Positions 8,081 through 14,064 of a stretch of 15,437 nt of DNA are shown here, one piece after another. The position numbers were made by a program, and so were the translations under genes. Below the pieces are notes generated by a model, which saw nothing but the letters and a program-made list of their open reading frames with translations, was not told where the DNA came from and made no database searches. Source of the DNA: Geoglobus sp. (lineage in GTDB: Archaea > Halobacteriota > Archaeoglobi > Archaeoglobales > Archaeoglobaceae); assembly GCA_027019885.1 (NCBI GenBank), contig JALUWC010000049.1, forward strand, positions 1 to 15,437, in the 5' to 3' direction. Within the stretch, counting starts at the first letter, position 1; each line of letters starts with the position of its first letter.

Positions 8081-8566
8081 TCAGAGCTTTATGAACACCT
8101 TTCTGCCAGAATCAGACAGGATGTATATCACAAAGGGCCCTTTCTTTTCTCCAGGCATTCCAGGAGAGCCGGATGGCATTCCTGGGAGAGAAATTCCCTT
8201 TATATGGGGTTTATTCTTTAACAGCTCATCTATCGCCTCGACTGGAACATGTCCCACGACAATGTAGCCGTTTGTTACAGATGTGTGACAGCTTGCCATC
8301 TCACTGGGAATTCCAAGCTCTCTTTGCATCTCAATTATGTTTTGAACCTCCACCACATCAACCTTATAACCCCTGGATCTTAGATATTCCGTGTAAAGGT
8401 TACAGCATCCACAGTATTTTCCCTTGTAAACCGTAACAGCCCTGTCAAATGCTACTGATTTGATGTTTTTCTCGTTCCCATTTCCAGAGTTTCCGAAATA
8501 CCAGTATCCTGCAGCCAATCCAGCAGTTAAGGCGATAATCACTGCAAGGTAAGCGAGTTTGCTCAT
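8081..8566 (-). CDS. DUF411 (CopG-like) copper-site protein, membrane-anchored
   Basis: A 161-residue DUF411 protein. Bacterial CopG, of this family, is a periplasmic copper-resistance protein with a thioredoxin-like fold and a cysteine-bridged copper cluster. Features, numbered from the start chosen here: anchor or signal segment 5-24, VTVYKGKYCGCC with C52, C54 and C55 at the end of the first strand, C93-H94 in ASCHT, H106 in VVGHVPVE, and LPGMPSGSPGMPG (127-139), all hallmark positions of the family. The start at 8566 (MSKLAYLAVI) is preferred over an in-frame ATG at 8605, because a TATA box at 8588-8596 would otherwise lie inside the gene and is centred 26 nt before 8566. It shares that box with the divergent methyltransferase gene. 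Copper as the ligand is a family inference. Confidence 0.88.
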   Translation of the reverse strand: MSKLAYLAVIIALTAGLAAGYWYFGNSGNGNEKNIKSVAFDRAVTVYKGKYCGCCNLYTEYLRSRGYKVDVVEVQNIIEMQRELGIPSEMASCHTSVTNGYIVVGHVPVEAIDELLKNKPHIKGISLPGMPSGSPGMPGEKKGPFVIYILSDSGRKVFIKL

Positions 8567-8587
8567 AGAGGAGGCAGGAAAGACAGG

Positions 8588-8596
8588 TATATAAAT
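8588..8596. promoter_or_regulatory. Single shared TATA box for divergent DUF411 and methyltransferase genes
   Basis: The sequence TATATAAAT (plus strand), read ATTTATATA on the other strand, is near-symmetric and is the only TATA element between the two genes. Its centre (8592) is 26 nt from the ATG at 8618 on the plus strand and 26 nt from the ATG at 8566 on the minus strand. No Shine-Dalgarno precedes either start, so both transcripts are probably leaderless. On the minus strand the upstream purine run AAAAAG makes a better BRE than the plus-strand AAAGACAGG. Confidence 0.65.
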
Positions 8597-8597
8597 C

Positions 8598-8616
8598 TTT
8601 TTCATCAGATGTAAAA
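8598..8616. promoter_or_regulatory. Candidate operator, copy A of a 19-bp dyad
   Basis: TTTTTCATCAGATGTAAAA is a 19-bp dyad with 8 of 9 complementary pairs around the central A at 8607. It fills the space between the shared TATA box and the methyltransferase ATG at 8618. For the divergent DUF411 gene it lies directly upstream of TATA, over its BRE. A bound protein could therefore block the methyltransferase promoter and at the same time repress or activate DUF411. Copy B matches it at 18 of 19 bases and a weaker copy C at 16 of 19. Confidence 0.65.
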
Positions 8617-8617
8617 T

Positions 8618-9265
8618 ATGGTCAAGAAAGGCACTGACAAAAGAAGATACGACAGAGTGGCAGGAGTGTACGACATTTTCGAGTTGCCAATGGAGTTGAT
8701 GGCATTTTCTAAATGGCGGTCTGAGCTTTTCAGATATGTTGAGAGTGGGAAAATTCTTGAAGTGGGAATTGGAACAGGAAAGAACATCTTATATTACAGT
8801 AATTGGGATGTAGCTGGTCTTGATATAAGCCATAAAATGCTCAAAAAAGCAGTAAAAAGAGCGTTCGATTTGAATAAAAAAATTGATTTTGTTCAGGGAG
8901 ATGCTGAGTATCTTCCATTCAGGGATGAGAGCTTTGATGGCGTAATATCCACATACGTCTTCTGCTCAGTTGAGAATCCAGAAAATGGTCTTAAAGAGCT
9001 TTACAGAGTTCTTAAAACTGGTGGAAGAGCATATTTTCTTGAGCATGTGCGAAGTGAGAATGAGATTGTGGGAAAGCTGATGGATGCCGTCAATCCAGCA
9101 ATCAGGGTTATAGGTCCTGAAATCAACAGGAAGACAGTTGAAAACATAAAAAATGCTGGATTCATCATTGTAAGGGATGTGAAGCTCATGTTATCGGTTT
9201 TCAGGCTTGTAATTGCTGAAAAAGCGTTCAACCAAGCTGTTTCAGATATTCAAGGACATCATTGA
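8618..9265 (+). CDS. Class I SAM-dependent methyltransferase (UbiE/METTL7-like)
   Basis: A 215-residue methyltransferase. Motif I is ILEVGIGTGK (46-55), the acidic residue of motif II is D69 in GLDIS, and GDAEYLPF (94-101) and the later FDGVISTYVFCSV/VLKTGGRAYFLEHV blocks are standard for the Methyltransf_11 type. The N-terminal RYDRVAGVYDIFELP and the LEHV block resemble UbiE and METTL7-like enzymes, some of which methylate thiols or small molecules. The true substrate cannot be read from the sequence. The start is supported by the shared TATA box 26 nt upstream. The gene is divergent from DUF411 and carries the operator-like dyad in its promoter, so it may act on the same stress. Its 3' end overlaps the convergent cytochrome gene by 38 bp. 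Confidence 0.85.
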   Translation: MVKKGTDKRRYDRVAGVYDIFELPMELMAFSKWRSELFRYVESGKILEVGIGTGKNILYYSNWDVAGLDISHKMLKKAVKRAFDLNKKIDFVQGDAEYLPFRDESFDGVISTYVFCSVENPENGLKELYRVLKTGGRAYFLEHVRSENEIVGKLMDAVNPAIRVIGPEINRKTVENIKNAGFIIVRDVKLMLSVFRLVIAEKAFNQAVSDIQGHH

Positions 9266-9713
9266 TGTCTTTCTCAGACATCTGCCATCTCGGCATGCAG
9301 AGATCAAGCTCTTCACCCTCATCACCAACTCCCTTTGTAATCGCTCTGATTATATCTTCCTTGCTCATTCCGTGAGTTTTATTTAGAGTTGAGTATCTTA
9401 TGTCGGGTGTTTTTATCCCGCACATCATTGGATAAATTCCACCTTTCCCATCATCGCCGTGGCAGCTTGCACACCCTCCACCATGCATGTACAGCCATTG
9501 AGGCCCAGCAGTGAATGGAATCCTCTCGCCTCTATCGTTCACCCCAGTCATGAAGATCATCTCGCCATTGGATGAGTATTCTGCTTTGTTTGGCAGTCTG
9601 TACTGCTGGTATGGCATGTAACTGCCAAAGCCGTAATGGAATATGTTTGCAGCAAGAAATCCTGCCACAAATGCAAGAACTGCGATAAGAACAACGTTCA
9701 GATTCCGCTCCAT
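9228..9713 (-). CDS. Membrane-anchored mono-haem c-type cytochrome
   Basis: A 161-residue extracytoplasmic electron carrier. The N-terminal hydrophobic segment (about 7-24) acts as an anchor or signal. The single haem-attachment motif is CASCH at 81-85, inside GGGCASCHGDDGKGG, a typical class I cytochrome c context. The likely axial methionine is in LCMPRWQMSEKDI (M140 or M145), followed by the usual C-terminal helix NDVLEYLKQLG. Two further cysteines, C98 (MMCGIKTPD) and C139, could form a disulfide or add a metal ligand. A TATA element 26 nt before the ATG supports this start and a separate promoter. The neighbours are a membrane-anchored regulator upstream and the methyltransferase, whose end overlaps antisense by 38 bp. 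The redox partner is unknown. Confidence 0.9.
   Translation of the reverse strand: MERNLNVVLIAVLAFVAGFLAANIFHYGFGSYMPYQQYRLPNKAEYSSNGEMIFMTGVNDRGERIPFTAGPQWLYMHGGGCASCHGDDGKGGIYPMMCGIKTPDIRYSTLNKTHGMSKEDIIRAITKGVGDEGEELDLCMPRWQMSEKDINDVLEYLKQLG
9255..9269. repeat. Perfect 15-bp palindrome in a convergent coding overlap
   Basis: GACATCATTGATGTC is a perfect 7-1-7 palindrome around 9262. It covers the methyltransferase stop codon and, on the other strand, the codons for DINDV near the cytochrome C-terminus. It has no T-run and lacks the outer T/A arms of the dyad at 8598-8616, so I record it only as structure. Confidence 0.4.
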
Positions 9714-9733
9714 AGATTATTTGTCAGGTTCGT

Positions 9734-9743
9734 CATATATATT
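9734..9743 (-). promoter_or_regulatory. TATA element of the cytochrome c gene
   Basis: Minus-strand AAATATATAT centred 26 nt before the ATG at 9713, within the 39-bp gap after the regulator gene. No ribosome-binding site lies between, so the transcript is probably leaderless. The operator-like dyad seen in neighbouring promoters is absent here. Confidence 0.6.
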
Positions 9744-9752
9744 TCTTGGCCT

Positions 9753-10253
9753 CTATTCCTTGATCCAGTCACTCACGTAAATCCTGTAGGTTTTCCCGAA
9801 CCTCTCTCTGTATATCAGATCCTTTTCCTCAAGCTTCTTTATTATCATTGAAATTTTTGAGTGAGAAAATCCGGTTCTGAAATGCAATGAATCCTGCGTT
9901 ATGCCCTCATTCTCGACGACAATTCTGAATATTTTCTTCTCATCCTCATCGAGAAGCTTTTCTGCAACGGCGATTTTTTCACAACCCTCATTTTCCTCTG
10001 CCTCAATGATCTCGTCCTGGTCTCCTGTATCCGTCTGGGCGGTGTTCTTACCTTGCTGCTGCCTGTCTGCCTGTATCTGGAACATTATCGGGATTACGAC
10101 GAGCACTATCCCTGTTAACGCCAGAATTGACGGCACAATTCCGTAGAGTGGAGACACCATCATGGAGTAATGGTGAGACTGAGGAGCTATTGTGTACGAC
10201 AGGGAAAGCAATACGAGACCGGCTGCTATTGTCACCATGTACTCATTTTTCAT
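9753..10253 (-). CDS. Membrane-anchored winged-helix (MarR-like) transcription regulator
   Basis: A 166-residue predicted one-component regulator. Two membrane segments (about 7-24 and 36-58) are joined by a short outer loop holding QSHHYSMM, with H27-H28 and M31-M32 as possible metal ligands. A polar, acidic linker (60-97) leads to a C-terminal winged helix (about 100-160). There, LLDEDEKKIFRIVVENEGIT, then DSLHFRTGFSHSKISMIIKKL and the wing YRERFGKTYRIYV match the archaeal membrane-linked HTH pattern. The start at 10253 is chosen because a TATA element (10285-10278) lies about 28 nt upstream; an in-frame ATG at 10304 would place that TATA inside the gene. A dyad related to the upstream operators overlaps the start codon, suggesting autoregulation. 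It may sense metal or redox state at the cell surface; this is inference. Confidence 0.8.
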   Translation of the reverse strand: MKNEYMVTIAAGLVLLSLSYTIAPQSHHYSMMVSPLYGIVPSILALTGIVLVVIPIMFQIQADRQQQGKNTAQTDTGDQDEIIEAEENEGCEKIAVAEKLLDEDEKKIFRIVVENEGITQDSLHFRTGFSHSKISMIIKKLEEKDLIYRERFGKTYRIYVSDWIKE

Positions 10254-10264
10254 CAGGTGGAAAT
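10246..10264. promoter_or_regulatory. Candidate operator, weaker copy C, overlapping regulator start
   Basis: TTTTTCATCAGGTGGAAAT on the plus strand matches copy A (8598-8616) at 16 of 19 bases, including the first 11 in a row. It covers the ATG of the membrane-anchored regulator (10253-10251), about -11 to +8 relative to a leaderless start. The dyad symmetry is poorer than in copy A, and part of it is coding. It is a plausible autoregulatory site but could be chance. Confidence 0.4.
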
Positions 10265-10277
10265 TAACGGGTGTATT

Positions 10278-10285
10278 GATATATC
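10278..10285 (-). promoter_or_regulatory. TATA element of the membrane-anchored regulator gene
   Basis: GATATATC, preceded on the minus strand by the purine run AAGAAAAA (BRE-like), centred about 28 nt before the ATG at 10253. It supports the shorter start of this gene. Confidence 0.55.
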
Positions 10286-10338
10286 TTTTTCTTGGATGCA
10301 TCACAACATCAATCGCCGTAGAATTACAGAAAATAAAG

Positions 10339-10381
10339 TTTTAAAAGCACTCCGGGATTTTCTCTCTCAGTCGAAGGGTGA
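10339..10381 (+). promoter_or_regulatory. Promoter and ribosome-binding site of the PPOX gene pair
   Basis: TTTTAAAA at 10339-10346 is a TATA-like element preceded by an A-rich stretch; a transcript start about 26 nt on (near 10369) would leave a leader of about 19 nt. GGTGA at 10377-10381, 6 nt before the ATG at 10388, is a good Shine-Dalgarno. Unlike the neighbouring promoters this one is leadered. It is divergent from the regulator promoter in a 134-bp gap that otherwise shows nothing. Confidence 0.5.
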
Positions 10382-10387
10382 AATGTG

Positions 10388-11590
10388 ATGGAAAAATGGA
10401 TTTACGAGTTGATTGTTGAGAAAGTGCCTCCATTCTCATTCCTTGACAGAGAGAATGCTGTGCTATTCCAGCTCTTGATAATGCTGATCGCCGGTCTTTT
10501 GATCTCATATCTGGCAAACTTACCTCCCATTTCAGCAGTTATGGGAGCTCTTGCAATATTTGTTGTTGTGCTGTGGAGCAGACTTACACTTGTTCTCGCT
10601 CCAATGATCAGAACTTTCAGGCCTTCATTGAGTGAAAAAGAAAAGGAGGTTGTTGAAAATTACAGAAAGCTTCTTTTCAGCAAATACAGACCTGAATTTA
10701 TAATTGGTGCAGGATTTTTTATCCCTCTCACATTTCATCTCTTTTCAAATGGTGTGGTGTTCGAGCATTACCTCAGGAGTAACAGGTATGTAATCTTTTT
10801 CGCATTAATTCTCGTGTGGGACATTGCTTACAGAGCCGGAATAGGATTCTGGGTTTGTTTGATGAACTTAACCAGATCCTGGAAGCTTCTAATTGCCTCC
10901 AAGCAGAGGAAATCAATGGACTACACCTTTCTGAATGATCTGAAGACCATGCACAGAATTGACAGAAACAGTCTCCTTTTTGGCTCAGCCGGTTTTTTGC
11001 TCCTCCCTGTTGTAAGCATAGACACGACTCTGGTGGCAGGCGTTATGCTCTACTCTATAACCCTGATAGGACTTTCATTTCTGTCAATTCTGATAATCAG
11101 GCGAGTTCCATGGCTTCCACCTGATATGGTTGACCTCCTCACCACGGCTAAATTTGCATACATCGGACTTACAGGCAGCAAATATCCTCATCTAACCCCA
11201 GTTGTTCAGGTGTTTGACGGGCACGACCTATTCTTTGTCACCTCGAGAAAAAGCGTTAAATTCAGACTTATGAAGAAGAATCCAAGGATTGCAGTTTTAA
11301 TCGACGAGAGAGACGAGAGAGATTTCTTCAGAAACAGAGCGATAATGATATACGGATACGTGAGAATTTATGACTCATGGCATATTGTTCTCCATCTGAT
11401 AAAGTTACTGAGAGTTTTGAGGCTTTTCAGAACAAAGTACGGGCTGTATCTGAGAAAATATGGAGAAAGAAAGGAGATGCTTCCCGATGCATGGAGACTC
11501 ACCCCAATAATGAAGAGGGTTCCAGTTGAGGTTATCCCCGAAAAGGTTGTTTACTGGAGGGGAGCAAGAAGAATCAGGATAAGGTTGTGA
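10388..11590 (+). CDS. Multi-TM protein fused to a C-terminal PPOX-type flavin-binding split barrel
   Basis: A 400-residue two-part protein. The N-terminal 240 residues hold about six membrane segments (near 26-43, 48-68, 105-123, 133-158, 197-215 and 217-238), with a charged inner loop around 75-100. From about 250 on, AKFAYIGLTGSKYPHLTPVVQVFDGHDLFFVTSRKS and the later FRNRAIMIYGYVRIY and VVYWRG match the pyridoxamine 5'-phosphate oxidase-like fold, which binds FMN, F420 or haem in different members. The ATG at 10388 is preferred over the GTG at 10385 because GGTGA lies 6 nt upstream. The next gene encodes a free-standing version of the same domain and starts at its stop codon. The role is unknown; a membrane-bound flavin or F420 oxidoreductase is possible. 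Confidence 0.75.
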   Translation: MEKWIYELIVEKVPPFSFLDRENAVLFQLLIMLIAGLLISYLANLPPISAVMGALAIFVVVLWSRLTLVLAPMIRTFRPSLSEKEKEVVENYRKLLFSKYRPEFIIGAGFFIPLTFHLFSNGVVFEHYLRSNRYVIFFALILVWDIAYRAGIGFWVCLMNLTRSWKLLIASKQRKSMDYTFLNDLKTMHRIDRNSLLFGSAGFLLLPVVSIDTTLVAGVMLYSITLIGLSFLSILIIRRVPWLPPDMVDLLTTAKFAYIGLTGSKYPHLTPVVQVFDGHDLFFVTSRKSVKFRLMKKNPRIAVLIDERDERDFFRNRAIMIYGYVRIYDSWHIVLHLIKLLRVLRLFRTKYGLYLRKYGERKEMLPDAWRLTPIMKRVPVEVIPEKVVYWRGARRIRIRL

Positions 11591-12048
11591 TGATCATGCT
11601 TGCTCAGGAAGTCAGGGAGCTGCTCAACACGAATTATTTTGGATATCTCTGCACAAAGGGAGTATATCCCCACATCACACCCATATTCTTTGTCTATGAT
11701 CAAAGAAGCTCGATATACTTCATGTCAGAATATGGCTCAAAAAAGATAAGAAACATTCTCAGAGACAGGCATGTGAGTCTTGTGGTTGATGTCAGAGATG
11801 AGGATGATCCATTCAACAACGAGGGAATTCTGATCTCTGGAACTGCCAAGGTTTACATCCCAGGGGAGGTGGAAATGTATGAATATGACATCCTGTACAC
11901 TGTGTACGAGCTATTCAAATCCAAATACTCTGAGTTTGTTGAGTTTGAGGACAGAGGGGATGTGATAGTTGAGATAAAGATCGACAGGATAGGTTACTGG
12001 AAGGGTCCGTTTTTCAAAAGCTTTAGAATGACTGAAAAGAGTCATTAG
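11590..12048 (+). CDS. PPOX-type split-barrel protein (FMN/F420/haem-binding family)
   Basis: A 152-residue soluble protein of the pyridoxamine 5'-phosphate oxidase-like superfamily. NYFGYLCTKGVYPHITPIFF near the N-terminus, KKIRNILRDRHVSLVVDV, the glycine in ILISGTAKVY and the ending RIGYWKGPFF are typical positions of the fold. The same blocks in the same order occur in the C-terminal half of the preceding protein, so the two are tandem paralogues. The ATG at 11590 overlaps the preceding stop by one base, with AAGGT a few bases upstream; GTG 11587 and ATG 11596 are alternatives. Its end overlaps the convergent methyltransferase gene by 4 bp. The cofactor and substrate cannot be told from sequence. 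Confidence 0.8.
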   Translation: MIMLAQEVRELLNTNYFGYLCTKGVYPHITPIFFVYDQRSSIYFMSEYGSKKIRNILRDRHVSLVVDVRDEDDPFNNEGILISGTAKVYIPGEVEMYEYDILYTVYELFKSKYSEFVEFEDRGDVIVEIKIDRIGYWKGPFFKSFRMTEKSH

Positions 12049-13394
12049 CTCTTTACAGATAGCCTTGATATGAAGAATCCTGAAGTGTTGTGGATGTGCG
12101 GGTAAAGCCTGACAACCCTCTCAGCCCTGTCAAAAACCTTTCTGCCGTACTTCCTTATCCCCGGCATGCCCACAGGAAGATTGAGCTTTTTAACCTCAAA
12201 AATACCGTTCAGCTTCATCAGATTTTCCTCATTCTCCTCAAACGTTATGCTGCAGGTGGAGTAAATGACCTCATCTGCTATTTTTGCTGAGTTTCTGAGC
12301 ATGTTCCTCTGAAGTTTTAAAAGAGCCTGAAGCTTTTTTGGAGAGTATCTCCACTTGATGGATGGATGGCTTCTTACAGATCCTGTCGAGGAGCAGGGAG
12401 CATCCAAGAGCACCTTCTCTGCCAGATACCTGAACTTTGTGCCGTCGTAGACTGTACATTCAACATTTCTGACTCCAAGCCTCTTCAGCCTTACCTTCAT
12501 CCTCTCGATCCTCTCTTTTGAGCTGTCCACAGCAATTATCCTTCCTCTATTTTCCATAAGTGCTGCTAAATGGCTTGTTTTCGATCCCGGAGCAGATGCG
12601 AGATCCACAATAACATCTGCTGGCTCAGGATTGACCGCAATCGAGACAAGACAGGAAGCAAGGTCCTGAATGACAAAATCCCTGTCGTACCCATCGAGAA
12701 TAGTTAGGGGTTTCACATAAGACACAACTCTGAAAACCTCGGGGAGAGGTGTTTCTTCAAGAACCACCTCCTGCCTTTCAAGTCGTCTAACTGCCTTCTC
12801 TTCAGAGCTCAGCAGGGTGTTAACGCGAATGTACGCTGTCTGAGACAGGTTCGACATTAAGAGTTTCTCGTAATCAGAGGTGATTTTTTCAGCAATCCTC
12901 ACATACCACTCGGGGTGGAAGTACTTCAGGGCTATGTACTTTCTCCTGCTTCTCTTTTTTATTTTCTCAAGCTCCTCATCAACATCAACATTTTCAGCAT
13001 TTCTCAGAATTGCATTAACAAAACTCGCTGCTCTTGGGCTCACTTCCTTTGCAATTCTGACAGCACTATCTGTGGCTAAGGGTGGCGGAACTGATTTAAA
13101 ATACATCTCGTAAATTCCTATTTTCAGGAGATTTATCAGAAACGGGTTTATGCTCTTTAAATTCCTGAATCCAAGAGCTTTCTCGAGTATGAAGTCTATG
13201 AAGTTTCTTCTCTTGAGCACTTCAAAAACGTAGGCGTGAACGCTGCCCCTTACTCTGTAATCGATGTCAACATCTTCGAAGTACTCTCTGAGCGCTGACT
13301 TTGCCGATAAGCTGCTACTTTCGACAACTGCAAGCACTTCGGCTGCAAGTTTTTGTGTCGGGATTACATCACTACCATCTGTGCGTGAGGACAT
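12045..13394 (-). CDS. RsmB/NOL1-NOP2-Sun family RNA m5C methyltransferase with NusB-like N-terminus
   Basis: This enzyme makes 5-methylcytosine in rRNA or tRNA. It has 449 residues. The N-terminal 150 residues resemble the NusB-like RNA-binding domain of bacterial RsmB (AAEVLAVVE...; PFLINLLKIGIYEMYFK; AVRIAKEVSPRAASFVNAIL). The catalytic half has the SAM motif DLASAPGSKTSHL (264-276), AVDSSKERI (288-296), motif IV DAPCSSTG (C334, which assists release) and motif VI YSTCS (C381, the nucleophile). All key residues are present. The start at 13394 overlaps the DUF424 gene by 31 bp. A GGAGG abuts the ATG directly, which is too close to be an ideal site, so the exact start is uncertain. It is the last gene of the minus-strand translation cluster. 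The target base is not predictable here. Confidence 0.9.
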   Translation of the reverse strand: MSSRTDGSDVIPTQKLAAEVLAVVESSSLSAKSALREYFEDVDIDYRVRGSVHAYVFEVLKRRNFIDFILEKALGFRNLKSINPFLINLLKIGIYEMYFKSVPPPLATDSAVRIAKEVSPRAASFVNAILRNAENVDVDEELEKIKKRSRRKYIALKYFHPEWYVRIAEKITSDYEKLLMSNLSQTAYIRVNTLLSSEEKAVRRLERQEVVLEETPLPEVFRVVSYVKPLTILDGYDRDFVIQDLASCLVSIAVNPEPADVIVDLASAPGSKTSHLAALMENRGRIIAVDSSKERIERMKVRLKRLGVRNVECTVYDGTKFRYLAEKVLLDAPCSSTGSVRSHPSIKWRYSPKKLQALLKLQRNMLRNSAKIADEVIYSTCSITFEENEENLMKLNGIFEVKKLNLPVGMPGIRKYGRKVFDRAERVVRLYPHIHNTSGFFISRLSVKS

Positions 13395-13660
13395 CCTCCT
13401 ACTCTCAGAATTCTCTTTTCATCAACGATACCTATACTAACGGCAAGTTTCACAGCTCTCTCACCTGATATGTTTGCTATTGTGGCCTGTTTCAAAGCTC
13501 TTTTAACCTCATCCTCTTCAAAAACCTCCTTTCCGTAGAATTCCTCCTTAATCTCAAGTCTGAACTCGCCCTCTCTGAAATCCTTGCCAACTATCTCTTC
13601 ATCGCAAACCGCAACCATCATTTCTCCTTTAACCCTGTATATCTTCATCCTGAAGCTCAT
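13364..13660 (-). CDS. DUF424 family protein
   Basis: A 98-residue archaeal protein of the DUF424 family, function not established. Family-like blocks are MKIYRVKGEMMVAVCDEEIV at the N-terminus, GEFRLEIKEEFYGK, then a helix ANISGERAVKLAVSIGIVD and the closing RVGGCPHAQMVVM. The ATG at 13660 overlaps the aIF2 beta stop as ATGA, which indicates coupled translation; M5 (13648) is an alternative. An upstream in-frame extension reads through aIF2 beta codons and is not real. DUF424 genes next to aIF2 beta and an RNA methyltransferase suggest a role around translation, but that is context only. Confidence 0.85.
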   Translation of the reverse strand: MSFRMKIYRVKGEMMVAVCDEEIVGKDFREGEFRLEIKEEFYGKEVFEEDEVKRALKQATIANISGERAVKLAVSIGIVDEKRILRVGGCPHAQMVVM

Positions 13661-14064
13661 AATCCCTTGACAGAGTGTTTGGCGCCGCACGCAAGGCATT
13701 TCACAAACAGAACTCTCTCCTCTCTGACAAACTCTGTGTCTGGAGCTCCACATTCCTTACAGAGAACGTAAGTTCTGACGTAGTCATCAACTTCTTTCTG
13801 AACCTCCCTTTCGGTGAATTTTCCCTGAAGTATGAGCCTTCCAGATTCTGTAACACCAGCGGTTCCCAAAGATTTTACTATGTACTTATAGAGGTGAGTT
13901 TCATTTCTATTTATTGCCTTTGCAATTGAGCCAAAATTTTTGACAATCGTCCTGCTCCCCTCTTTCTGCACACTAACCCTCGGAATCTCAAACCTGTCTC
14001 TACTCACAACTTTTTCGGGGAGCATGCTGTATGCTCTTTCAAGCAACTCCTCATAGTTCTTCAT
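13657..14064 (-). CDS. eif2b: Translation initiation factor aIF2 subunit beta
   Basis: This is the beta subunit of archaeal IF2, the GTPase complex that brings initiator Met-tRNA to the ribosome. It has 135 residues, the normal archaeal length. The N-terminal helix MKNYEELLERAYSML docks on the gamma subunit. The core alpha/beta domain follows (RFEIPRVSV; TIVKNFGSIAKAINRNETHL; YIVKSLGTAG). A C-terminal zinc ribbon has C102-C105 and C123-C126 (CKEC...CLAC). GAGG 7 nt before the ATG supports the start, which overlaps the DUF123 gene by 14 bp. The assignment is secure. Confidence 0.97.
   Translation of the reverse strand: MKNYEELLERAYSMLPEKVVSRDRFEIPRVSVQKEGSRTIVKNFGSIAKAINRNETHLYKYIVKSLGTAGVTESGRLILQGKFTEREVQKEVDDYVRTYVLCKECGAPDTEFVREERVLFVKCLACGAKHSVKGL

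Noticed and set aside
8566..8605. Longer DUF411 start at 8605 (13 extra residues)
   Set aside because: It would place the only TATA box inside the gene and put charged and proline residues before the signal segment. The 26-nt TATA spacing fits the start at 8566.
10254..10304. Longer start of the membrane regulator at 10304
   Set aside because: The GATATATC element with a purine-rich BRE lies inside this extension, and the extra residues precede an already complete first TM segment.
11393..11404. CATCTGATAAAG resembling half of the dyad
   Set aside because: It is within coding sequence of the membrane PPOX protein, the right arm is incomplete, and no promoter is near.
12216..12223. CATCAGAT match to the operator core
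   Set aside because: It lies inside the RsmB-like coding region, lacks the outer A/T arms, and is not near a start.
13661..13753. 31-residue N-terminal extension of the DUF424 gene
   Set aside because: It is an alternative frame of the aIF2 beta zinc ribbon, has Cys/Arg-rich shadow composition, and family homology begins at MKIYRVKG.
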